From assembly GCF_009687865.1 (NCBI RefSeq), contig NZ_BLAE01000032.1, forward strand, positions 62,001 to 126,000: a stretch of 64,000 nucleotides of DNA, given 5' to 3'. Both the position numbers and the translations under genes were made by a program. Below, one piece after another: positions 9,302-19,107 of the stretch; position 1 is the stretch's first letter, and each line of letters starts with the position of its first letter. The notes below the pieces were generated by a model, which saw only the letters and a program-made list of their open reading frames with translations, did not search any database and was not told the origin of the DNA. Source of the DNA: Acrocarpospora macrocephala (lineage in GTDB: Bacteria > Actinomycetota > Actinomycetes > Streptosporangiales > Streptosporangiaceae).

Positions 9302-10359
9302 GCCTTCCTCTGTGACCGAGGCCCGGAGGACAGCGCGAGCCTGCGGAAGGTGTTGTTCATCAGGACGGCGACCAGGAGCAGGATGCCCAGGATCAGGCTG
9401 GCCCAGTCGGAGTTCCAGCCGGTGTAGTAGATGCCCTGGTTGACGATTGCGAAGGTCAGGGTGCCCAGGATGACCCCGATCACAGATCCGTAGCCGCCGG
9501 TGAGCAGGACGCCGCCGATGACCACGGCGATGATGGAGTTGAAGACAAAGGACTGGCCGTTGGCGACCTGGGCGCCGTTGTACAGGATCGTCTGGATGAC
9601 CCCTACCAGCGCCGCGCCGAAGCCGCTGCCCACGTACAGGGCGATCTTGACCTTGTTGGTCGGAATTCCGGTGGCCCTCGCGCTCTCCTTGTCACCGCCC
9701 ACGGCGAAGATCCAGTTTCCGTAGCGCGTTTCCTGCAGCATCCAGGCGACGCAGCCGGCCACGGCGATCCACCAGAGGATCGCTACCTCGAACTGGCCGC
9801 TGATCAGCGTGCCGAACAGCGCCTTCGACGTCGGATCGGGCTTGAGGCCCACGCTGGTGGTACCGGTGATGACGCGTGACAGCCCCAGGGTCAGACCCGC
9901 CAGCGCGGCCAGGGTAGCCAGAGTGACCACGAATGACGGAACGTTGGTCCGCGTCACGATCAGTCCGTTGACCAGCCCGGTGGCCACGCCGATGGTCAAG
10001 GCCAGGAGGATGCCGAGGATCATCGGGCCGCCCCAGTGCCCGGACACGATGGCCAGCGTCATGGAGCTGGCCGCCAGCACCGAGCCGACGGACAGATCGA
10101 GCTCACCGGCGATCATGAGAAGGCCGACGGGGACCGCGATGATGCCCAGTTCCGCGGCCACGTTCAGCCAGCTGGCGGCACCGGCGGAGGAGAGGAACTC
10201 AGCGCCGCCGAAGATGGCGAAGAAGACGAAGACCCCCAGGGTCCCGATGAGGGCTCCCACCTCCGGGCGGCGGGTCATGTCGCGCAGCGAGCGCTCTGAT
10301 GACGAGCCGGGCGTTGACGCGGCTGCGACAGGTGCGGTGTCAGGACTCTGGACAGTCAT
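9298..10359 (-). CDS. Sugar ABC importer permease (RbsC/FrcC family)
   Basis: A 353-residue polytopic membrane protein with the branched-chain/ribose permease pattern: VPVGLLMIAGELDLSVGS near TM2-3, GLVNGLIVTRTNVPSFVVTLATL, and RYGNWIFAVGGDKESARATGI in the cytoplasmic loop. The start was set at ATG 10359 because GGAG lies five bases upstream; a start six codons earlier has no such site. It forms the membrane channel of the CUT2-type importer with the ATPase (9301) and the lipoprotein (11544). Confidence 0.92.
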   Translation of the reverse strand: MTVQSPDTAPVAAASTPGSSSERSLRDMTRRPEVGALIGTLGVFVFFAIFGGAEFLSSAGAASWLNVAAELGIIAVPVGLLMIAGELDLSVGSVLAASSMTLAIVSGHWGGPMILGILLALTIGVATGLVNGLIVTRTNVPSFVVTLATLAALAGLTLGLSRVITGTTSVGLKPDPTSKALFGTLISGQFEVAILWWIAVAGCVAWMLQETRYGNWIFAVGGDKESARATGIPTNKVKIALYVGSGFGAALVGVIQTILYNGAQVANGQSFVFNSIIAVVIGGVLLTGGYGSVIGVILGTLTFAIVNQGIYYTGWNSDWASLILGILLLVAVLMNNTFRRLALSSGPRSQRKA

Positions 10360-10455
10360 CACTCCTACCACTTTCACTGAGGTCGATGGCCGAGCCGATC
10401 CGGCGCGCGGCGGGTGGCAGGCCTGGAGTTCGCGGGCCCGCCACCCTCATGGCGT

Positions 10456-11544
10456 TCAGCGGACTCCGGCCTTCGCGCCCGCGAGGGCCTGGTCGACGTT
10501 GCCGGCGTTGATCACAGCCGGACCGGTGAGAAGCGGGCTCTGCGGCAGCAAGAGCCCGTAGGCGTTGTATGCGAACGCCTGTGACACCGCCAGGTAGCCC
10601 TGCATGTACGGCTGCTGGTCGATGCAGAACAGCTGCGTGCCCGCCTTGATCCGCTCGAGTTGGGTGTCGTCCATGTCGAAGGTGCCCAGCTTGACCCGGC
10701 TTGCGGCGTCGGCCTGCTCGATCGCGGCAGATGCGCTGTCAGCGTCCTGGGTACTGATGGTGACGATCCCGTCGATGCTGCTGTCCTTGAGCAGGGTGGC
10801 CTTGATCGCCTGGGTGATGGCGGTCGGGTTGCCGAAGCTGGAGGAGGGCAGCGGAAGCTGCGTGGACTTGCCGCTCACGGAGATGCCCTGGGAGATGCCC
10901 TCGCAGCGGGCTTCGGTGTTCACGGCGCCGGGCAGCGTGTTGACGCACAAGACGTTCTTGACCCCCTTCTGGGCGAAGAACTGCCCGCCGACCTTGCCGG
11001 CCAGGAGCTCGTCCGAGCCGGTATAGGTGAGCGCCCCGACCGTCTTCGCGGCGTCGGCGCCGCCCGAGTTGTACAGGAAGACAGGCACGCCGCTGTCGCT
11101 CACCGACTTGAAGGCCTCGTCCTGCGCGTCCGGCACCCAGTCGGCTCCGATCACCGCCGTGGCACCCTGGCTCTTCGCGGTGAGGATCAGTTTCGCGGCG
11201 TCTGGGCCGAGGTTGTCGTAGTTCTGCGGGCCGAGCCAGGTCACCTTGCCGCCGTTGGCCTGGACCACCTTGGCGGCGTCGTCCACGCCGCGCTTGACCT
11301 TCGACCAGAACGGGTCATCGGACTTGCCGCCGATCACGAAGATCGAGATCGTACCGCCGGCCGTGCTGGCCCCGGGGGCCGACGGCGCGGCCCCGGTCGT
11401 GCCACTCGAGCCACCGTTCGACGTCGCGCCGCTGGTGCAGGCGCTGAGGGCCAGCCCTGCCGAGGCGAGAAGGGCCAGAGCGGGCAACGTGACACTGCTC
11501 AGGCGGCGCCGTGCCAGGCGCCGCCGAATCTGCTTGCGTTCCAT
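10456..11544 (-). CDS. Sugar ABC importer substrate-binding lipoprotein (RbsB-like)
   Basis: A 362-residue lipoprotein. A basic N-terminus and hydrophobic segment end in the lipobox LSAC, followed by a Gly/Ser/Thr-rich linker. The body has the periplasmic-binding-protein-1 pattern: IFVIGGKSDDPFWSKVKRGVD, AVIGADWVPDAQ, VPVFLYNSGG, DGIVTISTQDADSA and LGTFDMDD. The ATG follows AAGGAG. It delivers substrate to the permease encoded next. The binding pocket resembles monosaccharide or polyol binders, but the ligand cannot be read from sequence. Confidence 0.9.
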   Translation of the reverse strand: MERKQIRRRLARRRLSSVTLPALALLASAGLALSACTSGATSNGGSSGTTGAAPSAPGASTAGGTISIFVIGGKSDDPFWSKVKRGVDDAAKVVQANGGKVTWLGPQNYDNLGPDAAKLILTAKSQGATAVIGADWVPDAQDEAFKSVSDSGVPVFLYNSGGADAAKTVGALTYTGSDELLAGKVGGQFFAQKGVKNVLCVNTLPGAVNTEARCEGISQGISVSGKSTQLPLPSSSFGNPTAITQAIKATLLKDSSIDGIVTISTQDADSASAAIEQADAASRVKLGTFDMDDTQLERIKAGTQLFCIDQQPYMQGYLAVSQAFAYNAYGLLLPQSPLLTGPAVINAGNVDQALAGAKAGVR

Positions 11545-11723
11545 AGGGGGTGCTCCTTCTGAGGGCGGGTATCTGAGCCGCTGCGCCGCGGGCCGCTCTG
11601 GGCGATGGTGTTTCGCCTGTGTGGCGAGGAAGGGGAATCGGCCTCACTCGGGTGTCGAGACCTTTTCGCTGTGGCCGGATATCGAGTCTTGGACCGCGAC
11701 CGGCCGCGTCAGGCTCCCGCGCC

Positions 11724-12716
11724 TTAGCGCCCGGCAGCCTCGAGTAGGGTCTTGGCGGCCGAACCCAAGCCTTCCAGCTGCCCGAGCTCCTGATCCTCGT
11801 GCTCGATGTTCACCGCCATGCCGGGGTCCACCTGCTCTAGGACCTGCAGGAAGCCTCGCCACCAGGTGACGTCGTGACCACGACCCACGGCGACGAAATC
11901 CCAGGAGGAGTCGGTGGGCCAGCGGCTGAGGATGTAGGGGCCGCCCAGGCTGACCGCTCCAGGCGCGTCGGGCCGGACGCGGTCGAACCGGTCGTCCAGC
12001 ACACCATTGATGCGGGCGGCGGCATTGATCCTGGTGTCCTTGGCCGCGGCGTTGTAGATCAGACCGCCCAGGTGGCCGACAGCCTCGATCGGGTCGATCC
12101 CCTGCCAGAACAGATGGGACGGATCGAGTTCGGCGCCCACGTGGGTGGCGTTGATCGACTCGACCAGCCGCAGCAACGTGGCCGGGTTGTACACGACATT
12201 GTGCGGGTGCATCTCGATGGCGATCTTGACGTCGAAGTGGGCCGCGCGCTCCTGGACGTTTCTCCAGAACGGAATCGCCACCTCGTTCCACTGGTAGTCC
12301 CGTACGTCGAGATACGCGCTGTCCCACGGCAACACGTTCCACGCGGGGTTGGTGCCCGTGGCGCTGGCGGCGGGGGTGCCGGACATGGCCACCACACGCG
12401 TGACACCCAGCAGCGCCGCCACCTCGATCGAGCGGATGAGATCGGCCGAGTGCTTGTCTCGCACGATCGCATTGGGGTGCAACGGGTTTCCGTTGCAGTT
12501 CAGCGCGGTGAGAGTGATCCCGTGGTCGGCGAAGATTCCCAGGTAGTCCTGCCTCGCCTGCTCACTGGCGAGGATGTCGCGTATCGGCAGATGCGGCTCG
12601 GGAATGAACCCACCGGAGTTGATCTCCGCGCTCTCCAGTCCGAACGCGGCGAGGATGGACAGGGCCTCAGGCAATGGTTTGTCGTGAAGGCACGCGGTGT
12701 ACGCACCGATCTTCAT
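11724..12716 (-). CDS. Sugar phosphate isomerase/epimerase (IolE/hydroxypyruvate-isomerase-like)
   Basis: A 330-residue TIM barrel with metal/substrate motifs SAEINSGGF, IAIEMHPHNVVY, GAELDPSHLFWQ, WDFVAVGRGHD and MAVNIEHED. Its ATG overlaps the stop of the upstream dehydrogenase (TGATG), so it is translationally coupled. A dehydrogenase followed by an isomerase is the usual order in inositol-like catabolism, in which Gfo/Idh/MocA oxidises a ring hydroxyl and the barrel enzyme processes the ketone. The exact sugar is unknown. Confidence 0.85.
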   Translation of the reverse strand: MKIGAYTACLHDKPLPEALSILAAFGLESAEINSGGFIPEPHLPIRDILASEQARQDYLGIFADHGITLTALNCNGNPLHPNAIVRDKHSADLIRSIEVAALLGVTRVVAMSGTPAASATGTNPAWNVLPWDSAYLDVRDYQWNEVAIPFWRNVQERAAHFDVKIAIEMHPHNVVYNPATLLRLVESINATHVGAELDPSHLFWQGIDPIEAVGHLGGLIYNAAAKDTRINAAARINGVLDDRFDRVRPDAPGAVSLGGPYILSRWPTDSSWDFVAVGRGHDVTWWRGFLQVLEQVDPGMAVNIEHEDQELGQLEGLGSAAKTLLEAAGR

Positions 12717-13948
12717 CAGGATCTCCTCACCACAGATGCAGCCGCAGGGTTTGGTGGATGTGGTTGGCCGCCGACGTTGACTTCGGCGCCACCGGACCTC
12801 GCGGACTCCGCGCTCGCCGCCAGAATTCGGAGATTGCGCAGGCCGTGCTCGAACGAAGGAACCCGAGGCAGCCGGTCAAGGCCTGCCACTTGCTCCAGGA
12901 ATGCCCGCGCCTGGAAGACGAACAGGTCGTTCTGTCCGTAACCGACTCCGGGAAAGTCCATCGGGAACCCACCGGTCACGTAAGGGTGCCTCGGTCCGAC
13001 CGGCACCGTGCGGTACCCAGCGGTCTCATCGGTCACCGCCCGGTCGAAGTAGGAGAACTCACCCGCCCGATCAAGGTCGAAGGTTGCGGCGGCGTGCTCG
13101 GCGAACAGTTCGAGCCCTAGGGCGTTGGCCATGCCGACCGCAACCCGGGAGGCCGAGATCGTGGCGGTGGCCCCGGAGGCAAAACAGGCCGAGAAGGTCA
13201 CGAGGTCCTCGTTCTCCACTGGCTCCATGACGTCACTCAGTTCGGCAGCCCCGTGGCCCACGGCAGCGCCGACCGGGCGTGCCCGCTCCGTGATGAAGGT
13301 GGACAGAACCGCGCCGCGCACGGATTCGATCGGGCCGCCCAAGAACTCAGCCAGATCCACAAGGTGGCTTCCGATGTCAGCCAGAGCACCGGATCCGGGG
13401 CCACCCTTGTAGCGCCAGCTCATCGGCCCGTTTGGATCACAGGCGTAGTCGCACCAATAATGGCCGTTGAAGTGCAGGATTCTGCCCATTTCCCCACGGT
13501 CGACGCGCTGCTTGATCGCGGCGAGCGCCGGTGAGCGCCGGTACGTGAAACCGACCCCCGTGTGCAGGTGCGGCGCGGCCGCAGCCGCGGCCACCATGGC
13601 CTTGGCGTCGGTGATCGTGGGTGCCAACGGTTTCTCGCACAGGACGTGTTTCCCGGCGGACAGCAGTCCCAGGACCACCTCCCGGTGAAGTTGGTTGGCT
13701 ACGACGACGCTGACCACGTCTACGTCCGGGGCCTCCGCGATAGCCTCCCAGGAGGATTCGGTCCGCGCGTAGCCGAACCTTCGCGCCGTCTGCTCGGCGA
13801 AGGTCTGGTTCACGTCCGCGATCGCGACGAGGTCGATCTGGGGTAGTCCGGCGTCGTAACAGGTCGTGGCGGAGCGGTACCCGGCCGCGTGGGACCGACC
13901 CGCCATGCCGGCGCCGATCACGGCGACCCCCAGGCGACCACTGTTCAT
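12716..13948 (-). CDS. Gfo/Idh/MocA-family NAD(P)-dependent dehydrogenase
   Basis: A 410-residue oxidoreductase. The N-terminal Rossmann fold shows VAVIGAGMAGRSHAAGY, the family signature CEKPLAPT contains the conserved EKP, and a C-terminal alpha/beta domain carries DIGSHLVDLAEF. ATG 13948 was chosen because AAGGAGT lies seven bases upstream; an earlier in-frame start lacks a site. It is the first gene of the minus-strand sugar operon and is separated from divergent lacI by a region containing a perfect palindrome. It probably oxidises inositol or a related sugar imported by the adjacent transporter. Confidence 0.9.
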   Translation of the reverse strand: MNSGRLGVAVIGAGMAGRSHAAGYRSATTCYDAGLPQIDLVAIADVNQTFAEQTARRFGYARTESSWEAIAEAPDVDVVSVVVANQLHREVVLGLLSAGKHVLCEKPLAPTITDAKAMVAAAAAAPHLHTGVGFTYRRSPALAAIKQRVDRGEMGRILHFNGHYWCDYACDPNGPMSWRYKGGPGSGALADIGSHLVDLAEFLGGPIESVRGAVLSTFITERARPVGAAVGHGAAELSDVMEPVENEDLVTFSACFASGATATISASRVAVGMANALGLELFAEHAAATFDLDRAGEFSYFDRAVTDETAGYRTVPVGPRHPYVTGGFPMDFPGVGYGQNDLFVFQARAFLEQVAGLDRLPRVPSFEHGLRNLRILAASAESARSGGAEVNVGGQPHPPNPAAASVVRRS

Positions 13949-14024
13949 CCAGCACTCCTTCAGCGACGTCAAAGAGAACGGAGAAACCGCTAAAACCGGA
14001 CAATTCATCTCAGAATCAACCGAG

Positions 14025-14038
14025 TTAAACCGGTTTAA
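14025..14038. promoter_or_regulatory. Probable LacI-family operator (TTAAACCGGTTTAA)
   Basis: This is a perfect 14-bp palindrome with a central CG, the typical form of a LacI/GalR operator. It lies between the divergent dehydrogenase (start 13948) and LacI-family gene (start 14116). A related half-site, TAAAACCGG, occurs about 30 bases nearer the dehydrogenase. Confidence 0.75.
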
Positions 14039-14115
14039 TAATGGGATGTAGCATGCGTCACGACGCCGTTGGTGTCAACGGCGTGTTTCGCATCTGTTAC
14101 TGAGCTGGAGCGGGG

Positions 14116-15141
14116 TTGACTAGCAAGGAGCAGCCACCGGAGCGCGGCACGCGCCGGCGCCCCACGATCCGTGACATAGCCGCCGAAGCGGGTGTCTCCA
14201 AAGGGCTGGTGTCGTTGATCCTAAACGGCAATCCCGGCCCGAGCGCGGAGACCACCGCCCGGGTGCTGGCCATCGCCGACCGGCTCGGCTACCGAACCGA
14301 TCGCACCGCCAGCCTTCTGGCCCGTCGCCGCTCCCGCATGCTGGGCATCACCGTGACGCCGAGCAACCCCTTCCACGCGGAGCTGGTCGAAGAGATCCAG
14401 CGAATCGCCGACCAGCGTGGCTACGAACTCGGACTTGGTGCTGTGACGCCGTCGCACGACGAACGGCAAGCGATCGAGACCCTGCTCGACTTCCGCTGCG
14501 AGGCCCTGTTCCTCCTTGGATCGGTGTTGCCGGCCAAGGAACTGGCTGAGCTAACCGCTGGAGTCCCCGTCGTCTCTATCGGCCGCTCCATCGATATGCC
14601 CGGATTCGATGTCGTCCGGACCGCCGAAGACGTGGGCATGGCCCTCCTCGTGGATCATCTCGTTGAGCTTGGCCATCGACGCATCACGCATGTCGATGGG
14701 GGAGACGGCTTCGTATCCGCCGAGCGGCGACACGCCTACGTGTCGGCTATACGCCGCCACGGGCTTTCTCCGGCGATCCTGCCCGGCGGGGAAACCGAAC
14801 GCGACGGCATCCTCGCCGCCGAAACACTCGACCTGTCGGGCGGCGTGACGGCCGTTGTCGCCTACAACGACCGTTGCGCCGTCGGTGTGCTCGACCACTT
14901 CGACCGTGCCCGGATCAACGTACCGAAACGGGTATCCGTCACAGGCTATGACAACAGCCTCTTGGCCCAACTGCACCGCATGAACCTCACCACCGTCAGC
15001 CAGGCACCGAAGGAACAGGCCCGGCTCGCTGTCGCCGCAGCAATCGAACGCCTGGACGGGGACCGGACTCAGGATCAGGAATTCGTGCTCGAACCACACC
15101 TCGTCGTACGCAGGAGCACGGCCAAGGTGCCGTCGCCATGA
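14116..15141 (+). CDS. LacI-family transcriptional regulator
   Basis: A 341-residue regulator. The N-terminal helix-turn-helix is TIRDIAAEAGVSKGLVSLIL (about 17-36), followed by the hinge (ADRLGYRTDRTASLLARRRS) and a periplasmic-binding-protein-like sensor domain ending LTTVSQAPKEQARLAVAA. The start is TTG preceded by GGAGCGGGG. It is divergent from the sugar operon, with a perfect palindrome between them, so it most likely represses that operon and itself until a pathway sugar binds. Confidence 0.9.
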   Translation: MTSKEQPPERGTRRRPTIRDIAAEAGVSKGLVSLILNGNPGPSAETTARVLAIADRLGYRTDRTASLLARRRSRMLGITVTPSNPFHAELVEEIQRIADQRGYELGLGAVTPSHDERQAIETLLDFRCEALFLLGSVLPAKELAELTAGVPVVSIGRSIDMPGFDVVRTAEDVGMALLVDHLVELGHRRITHVDGGDGFVSAERRHAYVSAIRRHGLSPAILPGGETERDGILAAETLDLSGGVTAVVAYNDRCAVGVLDHFDRARINVPKRVSVTGYDNSLLAQLHRMNLTTVSQAPKEQARLAVAAAIERLDGDRTQDQEFVLEPHLVVRRSTAKVPSP

Positions 15142-15231
15142 TCAGGGCAGGGCTACACCGGCCGACGAGGCGCGCCGACACCGGCGTCATCGAGACCGTC
15201 ACCCTGAACGGTCCACCGCCAGCACCGCTGA

Positions 15232-18200
15232 TCACGCACGCCCTGATCCGCAGGGCGGCCGGAATGGGACGCCGCGGACATGTTGCCGCCACTCGGCCTC
15301 CGTGATCAGATCGCCTGTTTCGGTGCAGATACGTGATGAGACGCGTGCCGGATCCACGTCCCACAGGCGCACGTCCCGGCCCGCGCTGGCGAGGACGGTC
15401 CCGTCGAAGCTGAAGGCCAATTCCGTGTAGCTCTCCCCGGCGCTGTTGATGATGACGTCGGTCTCCGGGCTCTCGGGATCGGCGACGTTCCACAGCCAGA
15501 GCTGTCCGGCTCCGGTTCCCACCGCGAGGGTCGTGTCCGTGGGATCGAAGGCGAGGGCGAAGATTCTCCCGCCGGGTCCGGTCAAGGGCTCGCCCAGGAG
15601 ACGCGGTTCGCGGGGTTCGGTCATGTCCCACAGCCGGACCGTCCCGGACGCGTTTCCCGTGGCGAGGACGGTTCCCCGCTGGTTGAAGGCCAGGGAGCGC
15701 ACATCGTCTCCCGGCGACGTGACGAGCTTGCCGAGCGACGCTGGGCGAAGCGGGTCCGCGATGTCCCAGAACGCCACGGTGCCGCCTTGCGTGGCGGCGG
15801 CGAGGGTGCGGCCATCGGGGCTGAACGCCACGACGAAGACGTTGCCCGCTTCGGGGCTCACTTTGCCGATCGGCTGTGTCGTACGGGCATCCCAGATATG
15901 TACGGAGCCATCCCGGCTTCCGGCCGCCAAGAGCCTCCCGTCGGGGCTGAACGTGACGCTCTCGACGAGGGCCGCGGGGCCGGTCAGGGAACCGCGGCGG
16001 ACGGGATGGCGCGGGTCGCCGATGTCCCACAGCACCACGGCGTTGCCCAGCCGCGTCCCGCCTGCCAGCGTGCGCCCGTCGGGGCTCACGGCCACCGTGC
16101 CGCCGATGCGGTCGTACGGCGCGGGGGCGGTGAGGACCGGGCTGACCGGAGTGGGACGGCGGTCGCGGACGTTCCACAGCCGGATGTCCCCGCCTGCGGC
16201 GGCCAGGACGTGCTCTCCTCGGCGGAAGACGACGTTGTCGATCGGATGATCCGTACGGGCGATCACCGGCTCGGGGACGTGCCACAGCCGGGCGACGCCG
16301 TCCGCGCCGTTGGTCGCCACGAAGCGGTCGCGGAACGCGACGGCCGTGACGGGCTCCGGATGCGGCAGCGAGGTCACCACCTGGGCCGTGGCCACGTCCC
16401 AGATCCGGGCCGTGTTGTCCGCGCTGCCCACGCCGAGCAGACGGCCGTCGGAGCTGAAGCCGAGCACGTTGATCCACACGCTGACCGTGGCGACCAGCGG
16501 CTTGCCGACGGGCTGGGGCTCGGCCGGGTCCGTGGTGTCCCACAGCCGGACGGCGCCGTCGTTGCCACCCACGGCGACCAGTTTGGAGTGGTAGGCGACG
16601 GCGTTGACCCGGCTCGGGAGGGCCAGGGCGGGCCCGGCGGGGCGGGCCCGAGCCGGATCGCCGACGTCCCACAGTTGCAGCGATCCGGCGGTCTCCGTGC
16701 CGTTGCCCGCCGCGAGCACCTGCCCGTCCGGGCGGAACGCGAGCGCGTTCACCGCTCCGTCCGGGCCGGTGAACGGGCCCCGCATCGTGGTGGAGCGCAG
16801 GTCCCACAGGTGGAGCGCGCCCTCCCCGCTGCCGATGGCGAGCATCCGCCCGTCGGGGCTGAAGTCCAGCGCGTACACGGTCTCGGCGGGGCCGGTCAGC
16901 GGCGCGCCCAGCGGTACGGGGTGGGCGGGGTCGGAAAGATCCCAGAGGCGTACGGATCGGTCCTCGCCGCCGGTGGCGAGGACGCGCCCGTCGGGGCTGA
17001 AGGCCACGGCGTAGACGGCACTCGAATGCCCGATCATCGGCGCGCCGATCCTGACCGGACGCCGCGGATTCGTCAGGTCCCACAGCAGGATGGTGCTGTC
17101 GGCTTCGGCGGCGCCGGCGGCGGCCAGCAGCCGCCCGGACGGGGACACCGTCACGGCCTGCAGCACGCGCGTGGGACGGACCACCCGGGTGACCTCGATC
17201 GAGCTGGTGAGCTCCATGATCCCGGAACGGGCCTCGATGGTCGGCGAGATCCGATAGGCGGCCAGGGCGAGCTGGGCCGCCAGCGCGGGATCGGTGTCGC
17301 GCAGCCGGCTGGCCGTCATCGCGACGTTCTGGGAGATCGCGACATCGCGCGCCCGGTCGGCCTCCGCCCGCTGCAGTTGCGAGTAGGCGGCCAGCCCTCC
17401 GGCGAGGACCGTCAGCGCCGCGAACGCCGCCAGCAGCCGGTAGAGGCGGCGGGTACGCTGACGGTGCTGCTGCTCGCTCGTGTCCAGGAACTCCAGTTCC
17501 AGCGGGTTGAGCTCGGCCTGGTGAGCCGGTTCCCTGGCCCATTCACGCGCCGCCTCCAGCCGCCCCCCTCGATAGAGGCCACCCGGGTCGCGCTCGCCCG
17601 CCTGCCACGACTGCGCCGCCTGAGTGAGCTGCCGGTGAACGCGCAGCCCGACCCGGTCCGCGTCGATCCAGGAGCGCAGCCGGGGCCAGGCGAGCAGGAG
17701 CGCCTCGTGGCTGATCTGGACCGTCGTGGCGTCCACGGTGAGCAGCCGTCGCTCGACGAACCGGTCGAGCACGGGCCCGAACTCGTCGGCCAGTTCGCTG
17801 CGCTCGACCCTGCGGCGGGTGTCGGCGATGTCTGTCCCGATGTGAGTCAGCCGCAGGAAGAGCCGCCTGGCCAGGTCCCGCTGGGCCTCGGTGAGTTCGG
17901 AGTAGACCGACTCGGCGGTGTGCGCCACCGCTCCCTGCAGGCCTCCGCTGGCCCGGTAGTGATCGACGGTCATCGTCCGGCCGTGGGAGTTCTCCCACGT
18001 ACACAGGAGGGTGTGGGAGAGCAGTGGAAGCGCGCCCGCCTCGTGCGGAGAGATCTCCCGGATGATCAGTTCGACCAGGCCGCCGTCCACGTCGAGCCGT
18101 GCGCGGCGGGCCGGCCCCTCGATGGCCTGCCGCAGCTCGGCCTCGCCCATGGGTCCGACGACGATCTGGTTGTGCTGCAAGGCCTCCGCGAGCTTCGGAT

Positions 18201-18981
18201 ACCGCAGGGCATGCGCGTAAAAATCCGCCCGCATCCCCACCACCACCGGCATCGTCTCCGCGAGCCCGCACAGCGCGTCGACGAACTCATGGGCGTCCTC
18301 CGTCGTGCCGGTGAAGATCTCCTCGAACTGATCGACGATCACCGTCAGCCCTGGTTCGCCCATCAGGCCGGATAACGCCTGAAGCGGGTACGCCCCGGGA
18401 GTCACCAGCACCCATTCCGGCAGCGCCGCGATCAACCCCGCGCGCAGCACCGACGACTTCCCGGATCCCGACGGGCCCACCACCATGGTCAGTCCGGCGT
18501 CCACCCGGTCCAGCAGGCGCCGGGTGAGATCATCCCGCCCGAAGAACCACTCGGCATGCTCCGGCTGGAAGGATTCCAGTCCGCGATAGGGCGCCATCTG
18601 ATCGGCCGGTCGGCGACCCGGCAGCCGCCGTACCCGCAGCAGCGCCTGCACCCAGCGGTCGAGGCCCTCTGCATCCGTCACCCCACAGGTGACAAGGACC
18701 TTCTCGAACTGGGACGCCTGCGAAGCGAGCGGCAGATTGGCCCCCCGGAACCACCCCCCGAGCGTCCCGTACGGCACGCCGACGGCCTTCCCGAGCTCCC
18801 GGATTGTTTTCCTGGCCGAGTTGCGCAGCAATGTCAGTTCACGAGCCAGATCCTCCCGGGTGACGACCCGATCGGGATCCGGACGTTGCCTGTCCTGGTC
18901 CAACGCGTCCGCCACCGCTGCCCCCAGTGTTCTCCGCCTCGAAAGGCAGCGTGAACGACCTGTGCGACCTTGTGCGGACAT
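15232..18981 (-). CDS. nSTAND1 NTPase with N-terminal HTH and 14 WD40 repeats
   Basis: A protein of about 1249 residues. Order: XRE-like helix-turn-helix (about 40-95, REDLARELTLLRNSARKT... VPYGTLGGWFRG); nSTAND1 NTPase with Walker A VGPSGSGKSS (168-177) and Walker B LTVIVDQFEEIF; one transmembrane segment near 530-550 (RLLAAFAALTVLAGGLAAY); then 14 WD40 blades, counted by terminal LWD/IWD-type motifs, enough for two seven-bladed propellers. ATG 18981 is preceded by AGGG at nine bases; TTG 18990 is possible. STAND proteins act as ligand-triggered switches in signalling or defence. Its trigger is unknown. It is divergent from a secreted peptidoglycan-binding protein. Confidence 0.9.
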   Translation of the reverse strand: MSAQGRTGRSRCLSRRRTLGAAVADALDQDRQRPDPDRVVTREDLARELTLLRNSARKTIRELGKAVGVPYGTLGGWFRGANLPLASQASQFEKVLVTCGVTDAEGLDRWVQALLRVRRLPGRRPADQMAPYRGLESFQPEHAEWFFGRDDLTRRLLDRVDAGLTMVVGPSGSGKSSVLRAGLIAALPEWVLVTPGAYPLQALSGLMGEPGLTVIVDQFEEIFTGTTEDAHEFVDALCGLAETMPVVVGMRADFYAHALRYPKLAEALQHNQIVVGPMGEAELRQAIEGPARRARLDVDGGLVELIIREISPHEAGALPLLSHTLLCTWENSHGRTMTVDHYRASGGLQGAVAHTAESVYSELTEAQRDLARRLFLRLTHIGTDIADTRRRVERSELADEFGPVLDRFVERRLLTVDATTVQISHEALLLAWPRLRSWIDADRVGLRVHRQLTQAAQSWQAGERDPGGLYRGGRLEAAREWAREPAHQAELNPLELEFLDTSEQQHRQRTRRLYRLLAAFAALTVLAGGLAAYSQLQRAEADRARDVAISQNVAMTASRLRDTDPALAAQLALAAYRISPTIEARSGIMELTSSIEVTRVVRPTRVLQAVTVSPSGRLLAAAGAAEADSTILLWDLTNPRRPVRIGAPMIGHSSAVYAVAFSPDGRVLATGGEDRSVRLWDLSDPAHPVPLGAPLTGPAETVYALDFSPDGRMLAIGSGEGALHLWDLRSTTMRGPFTGPDGAVNALAFRPDGQVLAAGNGTETAGSLQLWDVGDPARARPAGPALALPSRVNAVAYHSKLVAVGGNDGAVRLWDTTDPAEPQPVGKPLVATVSVWINVLGFSSDGRLLGVGSADNTARIWDVATAQVVTSLPHPEPVTAVAFRDRFVATNGADGVARLWHVPEPVIARTDHPIDNVVFRRGEHVLAAAGGDIRLWNVRDRRPTPVSPVLTAPAPYDRIGGTVAVSPDGRTLAGGTRLGNAVVLWDIGDPRHPVRRGSLTGPAALVESVTFSPDGRLLAAGSRDGSVHIWDARTTQPIGKVSPEAGNVFVVAFSPDGRTLAAATQGGTVAFWDIADPLRPASLGKLVTSPGDDVRSLAFNQRGTVLATGNASGTVRLWDMTEPREPRLLGEPLTGPGGRIFALAFDPTDTTLAVGTGAGQLWLWNVADPESPETDVIINSAGESYTELAFSFDGTVLASAGRDVRLWDVDPARVSSRICTETGDLITEAEWRQHVRGVPFRPPCGSGRA

Positions 18982-19107
18982 TTTCGACAACCCTGGTCAG
19001 CCACGCAACAGGTCTCCTTGACTGGCCCTTATCGCGGGGGCGATCCAACGGGGGACCGGGGTGATTGCCGCGCGGGGTCAGGTATTCGCGGCCAACGGAA
19101 GGTAACA

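Noticed and set aside
14996-17542. An 848-codon minus-strand frame inside the WD40 gene
   Set aside because: Out-of-frame shadow with Arg/Pro/Gly-rich low-complexity translation; the WD40 frame has the motifs.
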